A DNA stretch of 64,000 bases from assembly GCF_000826545.1 (NCBI RefSeq), contig NZ_CDME01000016.1, positions 434,001-498,000 on the forward strand, read 5' to 3'. Under the pieces are notes generated by a model. The model was not told the DNA's origin. It searched no databases and saw nothing but the letters and a program-made list of their open reading frames with translations. Of this stretch, positions 54,468 through 63,033 are shown one piece after another. The position numbers were made by a program, and so were the translations under genes. The DNA is from Kibdelosporangium sp. MJ126-NF4. GTDB lineage: Bacteria > Actinomycetota > Actinomycetes > Mycobacteriales > Pseudonocardiaceae. Within the stretch, counting starts at the first letter, position 1; each line of letters opens with the position of its first letter.

Positions 54468-55198
54468 AGCGCGCAAGCGCAAAGGAGGCCTTCGGGTGTG
54501 TTCCCTTCCGTATGGCCTGGGCGAAGCCAACCACGGTCTGTCAGGAGGTCGGCCTACGCAAACCGACCACAGCGCAAGCGATACCGACCTCTTGACTGAC
54601 CGTGGTTCCCTTGGGCAGGCCATGCGGACGGGGACACGCCCGCCTCCACCCGACCCACCAATAACTAGAACGATGGCCAATGGTTCTAGATCCTGTGTTC
54701 CCCTTTTGGCGGCCTGCCTCCCGGCGAGGGACATTCTGTGAAAGCCACCAAGCGGCTCGACTGTTGGGTGGTGCTGGTGTGGGAGTCCCGGGGCTGCGTA
54801 TTGCTGGAACGGCCTGAGGTAGATCGTGTTCCGGGGGAAGGACGAAAAGACAGGCCACCAGAAGGGGGATACAACAGTGGTCCGTCGAGCCGCTTTCGCC
54901 ATGGTTGATCGACTTCGTGGGTTTGGAGGGCGCGGGCTGTCCCTTCCGTATGGCCTGCCAGAGGAAACCACAACGCGTCAAGAGGTCGGTAGGGCCCGCG
55001 CTGGGCACGCCAGAAACGTAGGCCGACCTCCTGACCCGTCGTGGTTTGGCTTCGCCCAGGCCATACGGAAGGAACAACCCACGAACCACACCCATGCGCT
55101 TGCGCGCGAGCCACACCTCTGCGCTTGCACGCGAGCCACACATCGGTGCTTGCTCACGAACCACACCTCTGCGCTTGCACGCGAGCCACACATCGCAT
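54468..55198 (+). repeat. Composite palindromic repeat element, copy D (diverged subfamily)
   Basis: The four-unit plan is retained: outer left from about 54507, inner left about 54582-54640, inner right about 54945-54995, outer right about 55020-55073. Sequence differs from B and C. The outer arms read CTTCCGTATGGCCTGGGCG and its exact complement near 55053-55073. The inner arms read CTCTTGAC and GTCAAGAG where B has CTCCCGGC and GCCGGGAG. The AT-rich midpoint is replaced by about 100 bp of unrelated sequence (54745-54840). The tail is a regular 25-bp tandem repeat. It separates two leftward genes. Confidence 0.85.
55083..55198 (+). repeat. 25-bp tandem repeat, 4.6 copies, tail of element D
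   Basis: Units of the form GARCCACACCTCTGCGCTTGCACGC repeat at 55083, 55108, 55133 and 55158, with a partial copy from 55183. The period is exactly 25 bp. The repeat abuts the 3' end of the flavoprotein gene. Confidence 0.85.
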
Positions 55199-55209
55199 CC
55201 AGGACAAGA

Positions 55210-56985
55210 TCAAGCGCTGTCCGCAGCGGCCGCTCGTCCGGCCTGCCTGCCGGAGAACAGGCACCCACCAAGGAAAGTACCTTCCAAAGCTCGATACCCG
55301 TGCACACCGCCGCCGCCGAAGCCCGCGACCTCACCGGCGGCGTAGAGACCTGGGATGGGTTGGCCGTTGGCACCCTGGACTCGTCCGGACAGGTCGGTCT
55401 GCAGGCCGCCGAGCGTCTTGCGCGTGAGGATGTTCATTCGGATGGCGATCAGCGGCCCGGCCGCCGGGTCCAGGATCTTGTGCAGCGCAACGGTTCGGGC
55501 GAGGCTGTCGCCGCTGTAGGCCAGCGAGTTGCGGATGCCCATGACCTGGTTGTCCTTGGTGAACGGGTTGTCGACCTGCTGGTCGCGCATGACGATCTGC
55601 TTGCGCAGCTCGTCCAGGTTGATCAGGTTCGTACCCGTCAGCCGGTTCATGCCTGCCACAAGGTCGGGCAACGTGTTGGCGATGACGAAGTCCTCGCCTC
55701 TGTCCATGAACGCCTTCACCGGCGGTGGTGTGCTGTTGAGCAGACGACTGGCCAGGTAGCCGATCAGGTCCTTGCGAGTCAGCTCGGGATTCTGCTCCGA
55801 GCCGGAGAGCATGAACTCCTTGTCGATGATTCTCTTGTTCAGCACGAACCACGAGTAGTCGTGGCCGGAACGGCCGATGAGTTCCAAGGTCCCGAGGGTG
55901 TCGTAGCTGGGCACTCCGGGATTGGCGAACCGGCGGCCCTTCGCGTCGAACCACAGGGACGACGGCGCCGCGAGCACGCGGATGCCGTGGCCGGGCCAGA
56001 TCGGGCTGTGGTTGACCATTCCCTCGGTGTAGTGCCACATGCGGTCGCGGTTGACCAGCCGCGCACCGGCCGCCTCGCTGATGGCCAGCATTCGTCCGTC
56101 CACATGCGCGGGAACGCCGGTGATCAACCTCGCGGGCGGGCGGCCCAGGCGGGCGGGCCAGTTGCGGCGTACGAGCTCGTGGTTGCCGCCGATACCGCCG
56201 GAGGTGACGATCACCATCGGCGCGCGCAACTCGAAGTCGCCGACCTTGGTGCGTGAGCTGGGTGTTCCGCGTGCGGCGCTGCTGGGCTCCAGAATGGAGC
56301 CACGCACGCCGTTGACGGCGCCGCCTGCCATCGTCAGCCCGTCGACCTGGTGTCGGAAGCGGAAGGTCACCTTGCCCTTGGCCGCCGCGTCACGCACGAG
56401 CTTCTCGAACGGTTCCATCACGCCGGGGCCAGTGCCCAGCGTCAGGTGGAAACGGGGGACGGAGTTGCCGGGCCCGTCAGCCAGTTGCCCGCCGCGTTCT
56501 GCCCAGCCGACGATCGGCACCCACTTCACGCCGAGGCCCGCCAGCCACGCCCGCTTCTCCTCCGCCGCGAACTGCACGTACGCCTCTGCCCAGCGTGCCG
56601 CCCAGTAGTCCTCGCCGAGCGGGTTGTCCACTCCGCGGTCGAAGCCCGCGTTGCCGAACCAGTCGTTGCGGGCCAGGTCGAGCGAGTCCTTGATCCCGGC
56701 GGTGCGTTGCTCTGGTGAGTTGACGAAGAACAGCCCGCCCAACGACCAGAACGCCTGACCACCGAGGCTCGCCTCCGGTTCCTGGTCGAGCAGCAGCACC
56801 CGGCGACCGGCCGCGGCGAGCTCGGCGGTGGCCACCAGTCCGGCCAGTCCGGCGCCGACGACGATCGCGTCCGCGTCGGCTGTCGCGCCGACCTGGGCGG
56901 TGGCGGACTCACCGAACCCCAGCACGCCCAGCGCGGCGACGCCGCTGCCCGCTGCCAGCAGGTGACGTCGGCTCATGCTGTTCAT
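55210..56985 (-). CDS. Tat-exported FAD-binding dehydrogenase (KSTD/fumarate-reductase flavoprotein superfamily)
   Basis: The 591-aa flavoprotein has a twin-arginine signal (MSRRHLLAAGSGVAALGVLG), an N-terminal dinucleotide fold (DAIVVGAGLAGLVATAELAAAGRRVLLLDQE), and a C-terminal FAD-closing motif (GLYAAGEVAGFGGGGVHGY; LEGTFLGGCLFSGRQAG). This group is annotated FAD-binding dehydrogenase and related to 3-ketosteroid-delta1-dehydrogenases; the substrate is unknown. ATG 56985 has GAGGAGG 6 nt upstream. Its stop lies 12 bp from the tandem repeat of element D. Confidence 0.88.
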   Translation of the reverse strand: MNSMSRRHLLAAGSGVAALGVLGFGESATAQVGATADADAIVVGAGLAGLVATAELAAAGRRVLLLDQEPEASLGGQAFWSLGGLFFVNSPEQRTAGIKDSLDLARNDWFGNAGFDRGVDNPLGEDYWAARWAEAYVQFAAEEKRAWLAGLGVKWVPIVGWAERGGQLADGPGNSVPRFHLTLGTGPGVMEPFEKLVRDAAAKGKVTFRFRHQVDGLTMAGGAVNGVRGSILEPSSAARGTPSSRTKVGDFELRAPMVIVTSGGIGGNHELVRRNWPARLGRPPARLITGVPAHVDGRMLAISEAAGARLVNRDRMWHYTEGMVNHSPIWPGHGIRVLAAPSSLWFDAKGRRFANPGVPSYDTLGTLELIGRSGHDYSWFVLNKRIIDKEFMLSGSEQNPELTRKDLIGYLASRLLNSTPPPVKAFMDRGEDFVIANTLPDLVAGMNRLTGTNLINLDELRKQIVMRDQQVDNPFTKDNQVMGIRNSLAYSGDSLARTVALHKILDPAAGPLIAIRMNILTRKTLGGLQTDLSGRVQGANGQPIPGLYAAGEVAGFGGGGVHGYRALEGTFLGGCLFSGRQAGRAAAADSA

Positions 56986-57152
56986 CGAGCGCCTCCTCGA
57001 CCACGTTGTTACTGTCCGGTAGCCAGCGAACCAGGCTCGGCCGGGTGGCCGATAGAGCCGAGTCGCCAATCACACCCGTGTCCGTTGTGCCCGTTCCACA
57101 ATGTCCCGATCGCCGGTGAATATTCACTGGTCACGGTCGATACCGTGCTCTT

Positions 57153-57917
57153 GTGGCTGACTTTGACGGCGGTTGGGACAGCGTGGCGAGCCTCGTTGAC
57201 GGGCGTTGGGTGGAGCGGCGGCCGCGTCGGCCGGACGTGGTGGACCTGCTGCTGATGGAGACGCGGGTGATGCCGTGGCTGGCGCGGCACCTGCCGTTGG
57301 CCGTGCCCGAGCCGGAGATGGCACGGCCCGACCCGCTGGTGGTCCGGCACGTGCTGGTCCCCGGCGAGCCGATGGAGAACTTCAGCGAGGACAACGGGCG
57401 ACAGCTGGGTGAGTTCCTGCGCGCGCTGCACGCGGCCGACACGGTGGAAGCCGTCGCGCACGGCATGCCGGACGCGCGCAAGACAGTCGACGAACGCGCG
57501 GAGACCGTCGCCCGGTTCCGTGCTGACGTCGTGCCGATGCTGCCCGGCGACCTGCACGGTCGAGCGGATGACCTGCTGACCGCCATCACGCGACTGCCCG
57601 CCGACACCGTGGTGCACGGCGATCTCGGTCCGGAGCACGTCCTGTGCGTCGACGGCCGGGTGTCCGGTGTGATCGACTTCTCCGACGCCCACATCGGCGA
57701 TCCCGCCATCGACCTGGCCTGGGCGCTGTCCGGAACACCGGACGAGTTCGCGCACGCCGTGGCCAAGGAGTACGGCGTCACGCACGAGCTCCGCGAGCAC
57801 GCCCTGCTGTGGCACCAGCTCGGTCCGTGGTACGAGGTCACGTTCGGCTTGGACAACGACGAGCCCGACGACGTCCGCTCCGGAATTGACGGGGTTGTGC
57901 GCCGACTCGGCGGCTAG
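57153..57917 (+). CDS. Aminoglycoside-phosphotransferase-family (APH) kinase-like protein
   Basis: The 254-aa protein has the APH active-site motifs VVHGDLGPEH (catalytic Asp157) and VIDFSDAHIGD (metal-binding Asp175). The N-terminal lobe is short but begins with a recognisable strand pair and VRHVLVPGEPM hinge. Substrates of this family range from antibiotics to small metabolites; resistance cannot be inferred. It starts with GTG at 57153. Confidence 0.85.
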   Translation: MADFDGGWDSVASLVDGRWVERRPRRPDVVDLLLMETRVMPWLARHLPLAVPEPEMARPDPLVVRHVLVPGEPMENFSEDNGRQLGEFLRALHAADTVEAVAHGMPDARKTVDERAETVARFRADVVPMLPGDLHGRADDLLTAITRLPADTVVHGDLGPEHVLCVDGRVSGVIDFSDAHIGDPAIDLAWALSGTPDEFAHAVAKEYGVTHELREHALLWHQLGPWYEVTFGLDNDEPDDVRSGIDGVVRRLGG

Positions 57918-57968
57918 CCGAGCGGTTCGTTCAAGACCGGGGACGGCCACACGGCCGAGACTCTGGAC

Positions 57969-58613
57969 ATGACCTTCACCCCCGCGCTGGGCCGGTTCGC
58001 GCCCACCCGGTTCTATGACCACGTCGTCGCGTTGACACGCGAGCGCCTGTGGCGAGCGTTGGCCGCCATGCACGTGGCGCCACGGCCTGACGACGTGATT
58101 GTTGACGTGGGGTGCGGTACCGGGTCGTTGGCCGTGTTGCTGGCTCGGGTGGAGCCGCTGGCCAGAGTCGTCGGTGTGGATCCCGATCCCGACGTGCTGG
58201 CTGTCGCGCGGCGCAAGGCCAGCGCCACGGGTGCGCGGGTGCGGTGGCAGACGGGCATGGGTGACGAGCTGACGCAGTCACTGGAGGCCGGGTCGGTGAG
58301 CACTGTCGTGTCCAGCCTTGTGCTGCACCAGTGCCCGATCGCGGTGAAACGGGCGATCCTCGCGTCGATGTTCTCGGTGCTGTCCCCGGGCGGAAAGCTG
58401 GTGATCGCCGACTACGGGCTGCAGCGGACGGCGTTGATGCGCTTGGGTTTCCGGGTTGTGCAGCTCGCGGACGGCAAAAAGGACACCCAGCCCAACGCGG
58501 ATGGCGCGCTGCCGTGGTTGATCACCGACGCCGGGTTCCGTGACGTACGCGAGGCCGAGGTGGTGTCCACGGTCTCCGGGTCGATCTCGATCTACGTCGC
58601 GCGCCGGGAGTGA
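57969..58613 (+). CDS. Class I SAM-dependent methyltransferase
   Basis: The 214-aa protein has motif I VDVGCGTGSLAV, the acidic motif II VVGVDPDPDVL, and the motif IV/post regions SLVLHQCP and LSPGGKLVIADYG. The substrate is unknown. It overlaps the convergent AraC gene by 22 nt. Confidence 0.9.
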   Translation: MTFTPALGRFAPTRFYDHVVALTRERLWRALAAMHVAPRPDDVIVDVGCGTGSLAVLLARVEPLARVVGVDPDPDVLAVARRKASATGARVRWQTGMGDELTQSLEAGSVSTVVSSLVLHQCPIAVKRAILASMFSVLSPGGKLVIADYGLQRTALMRLGFRVVQLADGKKDTQPNADGALPWLITDAGFRDVREAEVVSTVSGSISIYVARRE

Positions 58614-59278
58614 CCACGCAGCAACGGCAGCACGGCCGCGGGCGTCACGCCCATCATCTCGCGCATCTGGCGGGTGAGGTGGGCCTGGTCGGCGAAGCCC
58701 GCGGTGATGGCCGCGTCGGCCAGTGACTGGCCCGCCCGCACTGCCTCGGCCGCCCGGCGCAGCCGCGCCCACACCCGCCACCGCGCCAGCGGCATCCCGA
58801 CCTGGTGGCGTGCCAGCGCGCGCAGGCGCTGCGGCGACAGCCCGACCATGGCGGCCAGGTCGGACATCGGGACACCGCGGTCCCACAACGTGTCCAGCGC
58901 CTGGACCAGGCGTGGATCAAGGTCGCTGGACGGCCGCACGCCCGCTTGGGCGATGTCGTCCTCGGTCAGGTCACGCAGCCACGGGGCCGCGGCGATGCCG
59001 TCGCCGCCGTGTTCTCGCAGCCGGTCGGCGAACGCGCAGTGCGGCTCGATGAAGAACGTGTACAGGTCCGCGTTGGCGAGAATGCGGTGCCGTGTCATCG
59101 GCGGCACGAGCAACGCCACGGACTTGTGACGCGTCGCTGACGCGTCCACCATGGCCACCTCGTCCCGGACCGCGACGGCGATCTGGAACGCGGCGTGCCG
59201 GTGCAGGGTGCTGTCCGTCACCGGGCCCCGGTACACCGCGTATCCCGCACCGATCGCGAATCGAGGCGCTTGGCTCAC
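58592..59278 (-). CDS. AraC-family transcriptional regulator
   Basis: The 228-aa protein has an N-terminal cupin-like sensor domain (HRHAAFQIAVAVRDE; LLVPPMTRHRI) and a C-terminal double HTH (MSDLAAMVGLSPQRLRALARHQVG; LADAAITAGFADQAHLTRQMREMMGVTP). The effector is unknown. Its neighbours are a convergent methyltransferase and a lipoprotein. Confidence 0.9.
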   Translation of the reverse strand: MSQAPRFAIGAGYAVYRGPVTDSTLHRHAAFQIAVAVRDEVAMVDASATRHKSVALLVPPMTRHRILANADLYTFFIEPHCAFADRLREHGGDGIAAAPWLRDLTEDDIAQAGVRPSSDLDPRLVQALDTLWDRGVPMSDLAAMVGLSPQRLRALARHQVGMPLARWRVWARLRRAAEAVRAGQSLADAAITAGFADQAHLTRQMREMMGVTPAAVLPLLRGHSRRAT

Positions 59279-59296
59279 CTCTCCATAGTGCCCTGC

Positions 59297-59755
59297 TCAG
59301 CCGCCGGAGGTGAGGCCGAAACCGCAGGCGAGGTATCCCTTGCCCGCCTGGACGACGGTGACGGTGATCGGCTGGTCGCCGGGCATGCTCACCGGCACTG
59401 TCCACTTGTCACCATCCTGCTTGGCTTCCCCGGCCTCGCTCTTGGGAAAGGCACGCTGCGCTGGCGGGTCGAGCTCGTTCTCGATGGCGAACCCACCTCG
59501 GCTGACCGGGCTCGGCCACTGCTCGCAGACTGCGGCGTCCACCTTGGCCTTGTCGCCCTCCTTCACCCCGTCGATCAACGCCTGCACAGCGGCCTTCGGC
59601 GATGACGCACCGGTCCGCCCACCGGACTCCTCTTTTCCCGTCTCGGAGCCGGTCGCGACGGCGACGGCGGTGCCACCCGTGGAGCTGCCGCACGCTCCGA
59701 CCAGCGTGGTGATCAGCACAGCGACCCCGAATACCCCGATCCGCACGGACCTCAT
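59297..59755 (-). CDS. Putative lipoprotein with DUF4878/NTF2-like domain
   Basis: The 152-aa precursor has a lipobox LVGAC with Cys22 and the mature start CGSSTGG. A Ser/Thr/Gly-rich linker leads to SSPKAAVQALIDGVKEGDKAKVDAAVCEQWPS split across an NTF2-like helix pair, and a beta-sheet to the end (WTVPVSMPGDQPITVTVVQAGKG). Function is unknown; such surface proteins are common in actinobacteria. ATG 59755 lies at the positive n-region; a GTG four codons upstream is possible. Confidence 0.8.
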   Translation of the reverse strand: MRSVRIGVFGVAVLITTLVGACGSSTGGTAVAVATGSETGKEESGGRTGASSPKAAVQALIDGVKEGDKAKVDAAVCEQWPSPVSRGGFAIENELDPPAQRAFPKSEAGEAKQDGDKWTVPVSMPGDQPITVTVVQAGKGYLACGFGLTSGG

Positions 59756-59904
59756 CTTCTTGCCCACTCCCCATTGTGTTGACCGCGCTCGGCCTCGACA
59801 GCGGCGCGGAGAATCCCAGTGCGGCGAGTGAACAGCAGTTCCCACGGGCCGCCAAGCGGTTCCGTCGGAAATACCGCGACAGTTGACCCGTGTACCGCAG
59901 AGGT

Positions 59905-60474
59905 TTACCGACCGGCGCGGGGGAACGTGGCTGCCCACGGTTCGTCGGGCAGGCGCGCGGCGCCGATGACGAACGAGATGACGTGGTACCAGCCCGCGAT
60001 GACGACGAGTTCGAGGATCTGGGCGTCGGTGAGTTCACCAGCCAGGCACGCGAATGTCTCGTCGGTCAGCGTGCCGGTGTCGTGCAGTTCGTCGGCGAGT
60101 CGGAGCGCGGCACGGTCCAGCTCGCTCCACGATGGATGGTCGGGGTCGGGTGCCGCCGTCGCGGCGAGTTGGTCCGGCGTGAACTCGGCCGCGGCGGCGA
60201 AAACGGTTGCGTGGACGCCCCATTCGTACTCCGCGCCGCACCGGGCGCAGGTGCGCTGGATGACGAGTTCGCGCAGGCGTGGTGTGACAGTTCCGTGGCC
60301 GAGCAGGCCCGCGCCGAGCGGACCCATGCGGGACATGACGTCGGGATGCCTGGCCAGGGTGCGGAACAGGAGCAGGGGCTGCACTCCCGCATCGGGCGGC
60401 GTCCACTTCGCGAGCAGGGCCGCGACCTCGGGCGTGTACGGCGGCTGGACGGGGGCGATGCGCGGCTCGGTCAT
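59905..60474 (-). CDS. Carboxymuconolactone-decarboxylase-family (AhpD-like) protein
   Basis: The 189-aa protein has the AhpD/CMD motif CARCGAEYEWGVH (Cys76, Cys79, His88), which in AhpD relatives gives peroxidase or disulfide-relay activity. It also has the helices ARHPDVMSRMGPLGAGLLG and LVVIAGWYHVISFVIG. It is divergent from the HxlR gene, with a strong dyad between them, and is probably its redox-responsive target. Confidence 0.9.
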   Translation of the reverse strand: MTEPRIAPVQPPYTPEVAALLAKWTPPDAGVQPLLLFRTLARHPDVMSRMGPLGAGLLGHGTVTPRLRELVIQRTCARCGAEYEWGVHATVFAAAAEFTPDQLAATAAPDPDHPSWSELDRAALRLADELHDTGTLTDETFACLAGELTDAQILELVVIAGWYHVISFVIGAARLPDEPWAATFPRAGR

Positions 60475-60507
60475 CTAGACTCCTGCCTCAGAGGCTGCCT
60501 CGAATTC

Positions 60508-60529
60508 CGAAGCGGACGCTACCGCTTCG
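60508..60529. promoter_or_regulatory. HxlR operator dyad
   Basis: CGAAGCGG-ACGCTA-CCGCTTCG is a perfect 8-bp-arm inverted repeat in the middle of the 81-bp CMD/HxlR divergent intergenic region. Confidence 0.7.
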
Positions 60530-60555
60530 AAATCAGAAGCACAAGGAGGTCAGGG

Positions 60556-60894
60556 GTGAGCATCCCCCGTCCGGGCAAACCGGTCCGCGGGTCGAGCAGC
60601 GGCCAGCCGATCATGGCCCTGCTCGACCTGCTGGGCAGGCGGTGGGCCCTGCGCGTGATCTGGGAACTACGCGCCGCGACGCTCAGCTTCCGCCAGCTCC
60701 AGTCCCAGTGCGACGGGATGAGCTCGTCCGTGCTCAGCTCACGGCTGGACGAGCTGCGGGACGCGGGAATCGTCGAACTCGCCGCGTCCGGCTACCACCT
60801 GACCGACGAGGGCCGTGAACTGCTTGAGCTGTTCCTGCCCCTGCACGACTGGGCGGCCAGGTGGGCCGAACGGAGCGCCCCCGGCGAGCGTTAG
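60556..60894 (+). CDS. HxlR-family winged-helix regulator
   Basis: The 112-aa protein has a typical HxlR wHTH (PIMALLDLLGRRWALRVIWEL; SFRQLQSQCDGMSSSVLSSRLDELRDAG; YHLTDEGRELL). Its only cysteine (in QSQCDGM) is near the recognition helix, a position that could sense thiol stress as in YodB/HypR relatives. GTG 60556 has AAGGAGG 6 nt upstream. It overlaps the convergent dehydratase by 4 nt. Confidence 0.9.
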   Translation: MSIPRPGKPVRGSSSGQPIMALLDLLGRRWALRVIWELRAATLSFRQLQSQCDGMSSSVLSSRLDELRDAGIVELAASGYHLTDEGRELLELFLPLHDWAARWAERSAPGER

Positions 60895-61835
60895 ACCCCC
60901 AGGTCGGCGAGATCGGTGTTGGCGCCCGACAGCACGACGGCGACACGCTCGCCGGGCTGTGGCTGGTAGGCGCCCGAGGTCAACGCGGCCAGCGCCGTGG
61001 CGGCGCCGTGCTCGACGACGATCCGCCGGTCGTTCCACAGCAGCTTGCGGGCGTCGACGATGTCGCTGTCGTCCACCAGCACGGACAGCACACCGGCGCG
61101 GGCGGCCACCGCGTACGGGATCTCGCCGAGGTGTGACGCGCCGAGGGAGTCCGCGGCCACACCGGAGACACTCACCTCGACGGGTTTGCCCGCCGCCTGT
61201 GCCGCGTTGAACGTGGGAGCCGACCGCGGCTCCACTCCCACGACACGGGCATGTCCCTCGGTGGCCGCAGCGACGCCCGCCATCAGCCCGCCACCGCCGA
61301 CCGCGACCAGGATGGTGTCGATCGCACCATCGGTCTGCTCAAGGATCTCGGTGCCCAGCGTGCCCTGGCCCGCGCAGATCTCGGGCTGGTCGTAGGCGTG
61401 ACAGAACAGGGCTCCGGTGTCCTGCGCGTACTCGATCGCCGCCTCGTAGGCGTCGTGGTACTTCGTGCCCACCTGCTTGATGTCGGCACCCAGCTCACGC
61501 AGTTTGTGCAGCTTGACCGCGGGCGCCGTGTTCGGGACGAACACCCGGGCGTGGGTGCCACAGCGGAGGGCCGCGTAGGCGACACCCAGCGCGGCGTTTC
61601 CGCCGGACGCGGCGACCACGCCCACGTCGGGCAGCTCGCCGCGCTCGGCGGCGGTCAGTATCCGGTTGAACGCGCCTCGGGCCTTGAACGATCCCGCGTG
61701 CTGCGTGAACTCCAGTTTGAGCCAGACCTCGGCCGCCGGGGGACACGTCCCCGCGTCGGCTTTGACGAGCGGTGTCTCCCTGATGTGGGAACGGATGCGT
61801 CGCCGGGCATCGGCGACATCGGATGCGTCGATCAC
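60891..61835 (-). CDS. Threonine/serine dehydratase-like PLP enzyme
   Basis: The 314-aa fold-type II PLP enzyme has the Schiff-base Lys51 in HAGSFKARGAFN, ASGGNAALGVAYAA for the cofactor ring and the glycine-rich phosphate loop VAVGGGGLMAG. It probably deaminates Thr, Ser or a 3-hydroxy-amino acid; no ACT domain is present, so it is the catabolic or serine-racemase-like type. GTG 61835 begins VIDASDVADARRRI. A divergent LysR gene and shared dyads suggest local control. Confidence 0.9.
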   Translation of the reverse strand: MIDASDVADARRRIRSHIRETPLVKADAGTCPPAAEVWLKLEFTQHAGSFKARGAFNRILTAAERGELPDVGVVAASGGNAALGVAYAALRCGTHARVFVPNTAPAVKLHKLRELGADIKQVGTKYHDAYEAAIEYAQDTGALFCHAYDQPEICAGQGTLGTEILEQTDGAIDTILVAVGGGGLMAGVAAATEGHARVVGVEPRSAPTFNAAQAAGKPVEVSVSGVAADSLGASHLGEIPYAVAARAGVLSVLVDDSDIVDARKLLWNDRRIVVEHGAATALAALTSGAYQPQPGERVAVVLSGANTDLADLGV

Positions 61836-61856
61836 GCCACCAGCCTGACGGCAACC

Positions 61857-61908
61857 TGCCTTAAGCACCAGTTATATCTACTATGGCTCGTTAAGCAGGC
61901 CTTAAGGC
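61857..61908. promoter_or_regulatory. LysR-type operator cluster (CTTAAG-containing dyads)
   Basis: CCTTAAGCA (61859-61867), GTTAAGCA near 61890-61897 and the perfect palindrome GCCTTAAGGC (61899-61908) lie in the 85-bp gap between the divergent dehydratase and LysR genes. Confidence 0.55.
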
Positions 61909-61920
61909 AAGGGGCAGCGT

Positions 61921-62820
61921 GTGCTGGATGTCAACCGCCTCGCCGTGCTGGTGCAGATCGCCTACGACGGTTCGATCACCGCTGCCGCGGCACGCCTGTC
62001 GATCACGCCCGCGGCCGTCTCCCAGCAGCTGGCGAAGCTCGAACGCGAGGTCGGGTGTCCCCTCGTCGACCGGCATCCGCGTGGCGTGCGGCTCACCACC
62101 GTCGGCGCGGCGCTGGCGACACACGGCGAGACGATCGTCGGGCAGTTGCGGGCGGCCGAGGAACAGGTCCAGGTCCTGCTCGACCGGCAGCCCACCCAGC
62201 TCGCGGTCGGCACGTTCGCCAGCGCCGGGCAGACGCTCGTCCCCACGGCGCTGGCGCGGTTCCGGCACCAATACCCCGACGTGGCACTGTCCCTGCGCGA
62301 TCTCGAACCGCCCGACGGGTACGGGCTGGTGACCTCGCGGGAGCTGGACCTGCTGATCACACACCACTACCCGGGTGCCGTGCTGCCCGACGCGCACGGG
62401 CTGCGTCGATCGCTCCTGCTGACCGACCCGCTCTGCCTGGTACTGCCCTCCGGTCACCCCACCGCCGCACGCGACCGGATCGCACTGAAACACCTGGCAG
62501 ACCACGAATGGATCTCCGGCGGGCAGGCCGTCCCGAACCGGATGTGCCTGGAACACCTCGCACAGCAGACGAACGTGCGCGTGCACGTCGCCTACGAGAC
62601 CGCGGACTACCAGGTCACCCTCGCACTCGTGGCCGCGGGACTCGGTGTCTCACTGGTGCCCTCGAGCCTCCTCAATGGACTCGAAGACCGCCGGATCGCC
62701 GTCCGCGCGCTCACCGGCCGTCCGCCGAGCCGCGCGATCTACTTGGTGCACAACAAGCAACCCAACCCGCTGGCCCACGCGATGACCGGTTTCCTCGCCC
62801 GCTCGGCCACCGTCAGGTAA
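61921..62820 (+). CDS. LysR-family transcriptional regulator
   Basis: The 299-aa protein has a LysR HTH (LAVLVQIAYDGSITAAAARLSITPAAVSQQL) and an effector domain (QLAVGTFASAGQTLVPTAL onward). GTG 61921 is close behind the TTAAG dyads. The dehydratase across the divergent gap is its expected target, with an amino acid as a plausible effector. Confidence 0.9.
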   Translation: MLDVNRLAVLVQIAYDGSITAAAARLSITPAAVSQQLAKLEREVGCPLVDRHPRGVRLTTVGAALATHGETIVGQLRAAEEQVQVLLDRQPTQLAVGTFASAGQTLVPTALARFRHQYPDVALSLRDLEPPDGYGLVTSRELDLLITHHYPGAVLPDAHGLRRSLLLTDPLCLVLPSGHPTAARDRIALKHLADHEWISGGQAVPNRMCLEHLAQQTNVRVHVAYETADYQVTLALVAAGLGVSLVPSSLLNGLEDRRIAVRALTGRPPSRAIYLVHNKQPNPLAHAMTGFLARSATVR

Positions 62821-62942
62821 CCGTCGGAAATCGTTAAGCCGCAAGCAAAACTAAGTACGCTCTCGGCCATTTGCCGCAACCCCTTCGGACAGATGGCGAA
62901 ACTTCCTCACGTTTCCCGCTGGTCGGGTAAACGTGTCCGATT

Positions 62943-62955
62943 CTGTCAATGACAG
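62943..62955. promoter_or_regulatory. Perfect 13-bp dyad upstream of the metalloprotease
   Basis: CTGTCAATGACAG lies 79 bp before the protease start. It is unlike the dre sites upstream of the chitinases. Confidence 0.4.
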
Positions 62956-63033
62956 TGATCTTCGCGGGGCCCTACAGTCCGGGACTGGATCGATCCACCT
63001 CCACCCATCCCCTGCTAGGGAAGGCGGATTTCA

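Noticed and set aside
57153..57917. Antibiotic-resistance assignment for the APH-fold protein
   Set aside because: The family is functionally broad and nothing in the sequence points to an aminoglycoside substrate.
61251..62837. 528-codon plus-strand frame opposite the dehydratase and overlapping the LysR gene
   Set aside because: Arg/Pro-rich antisense composition, no domain; both real genes have clear motifs.
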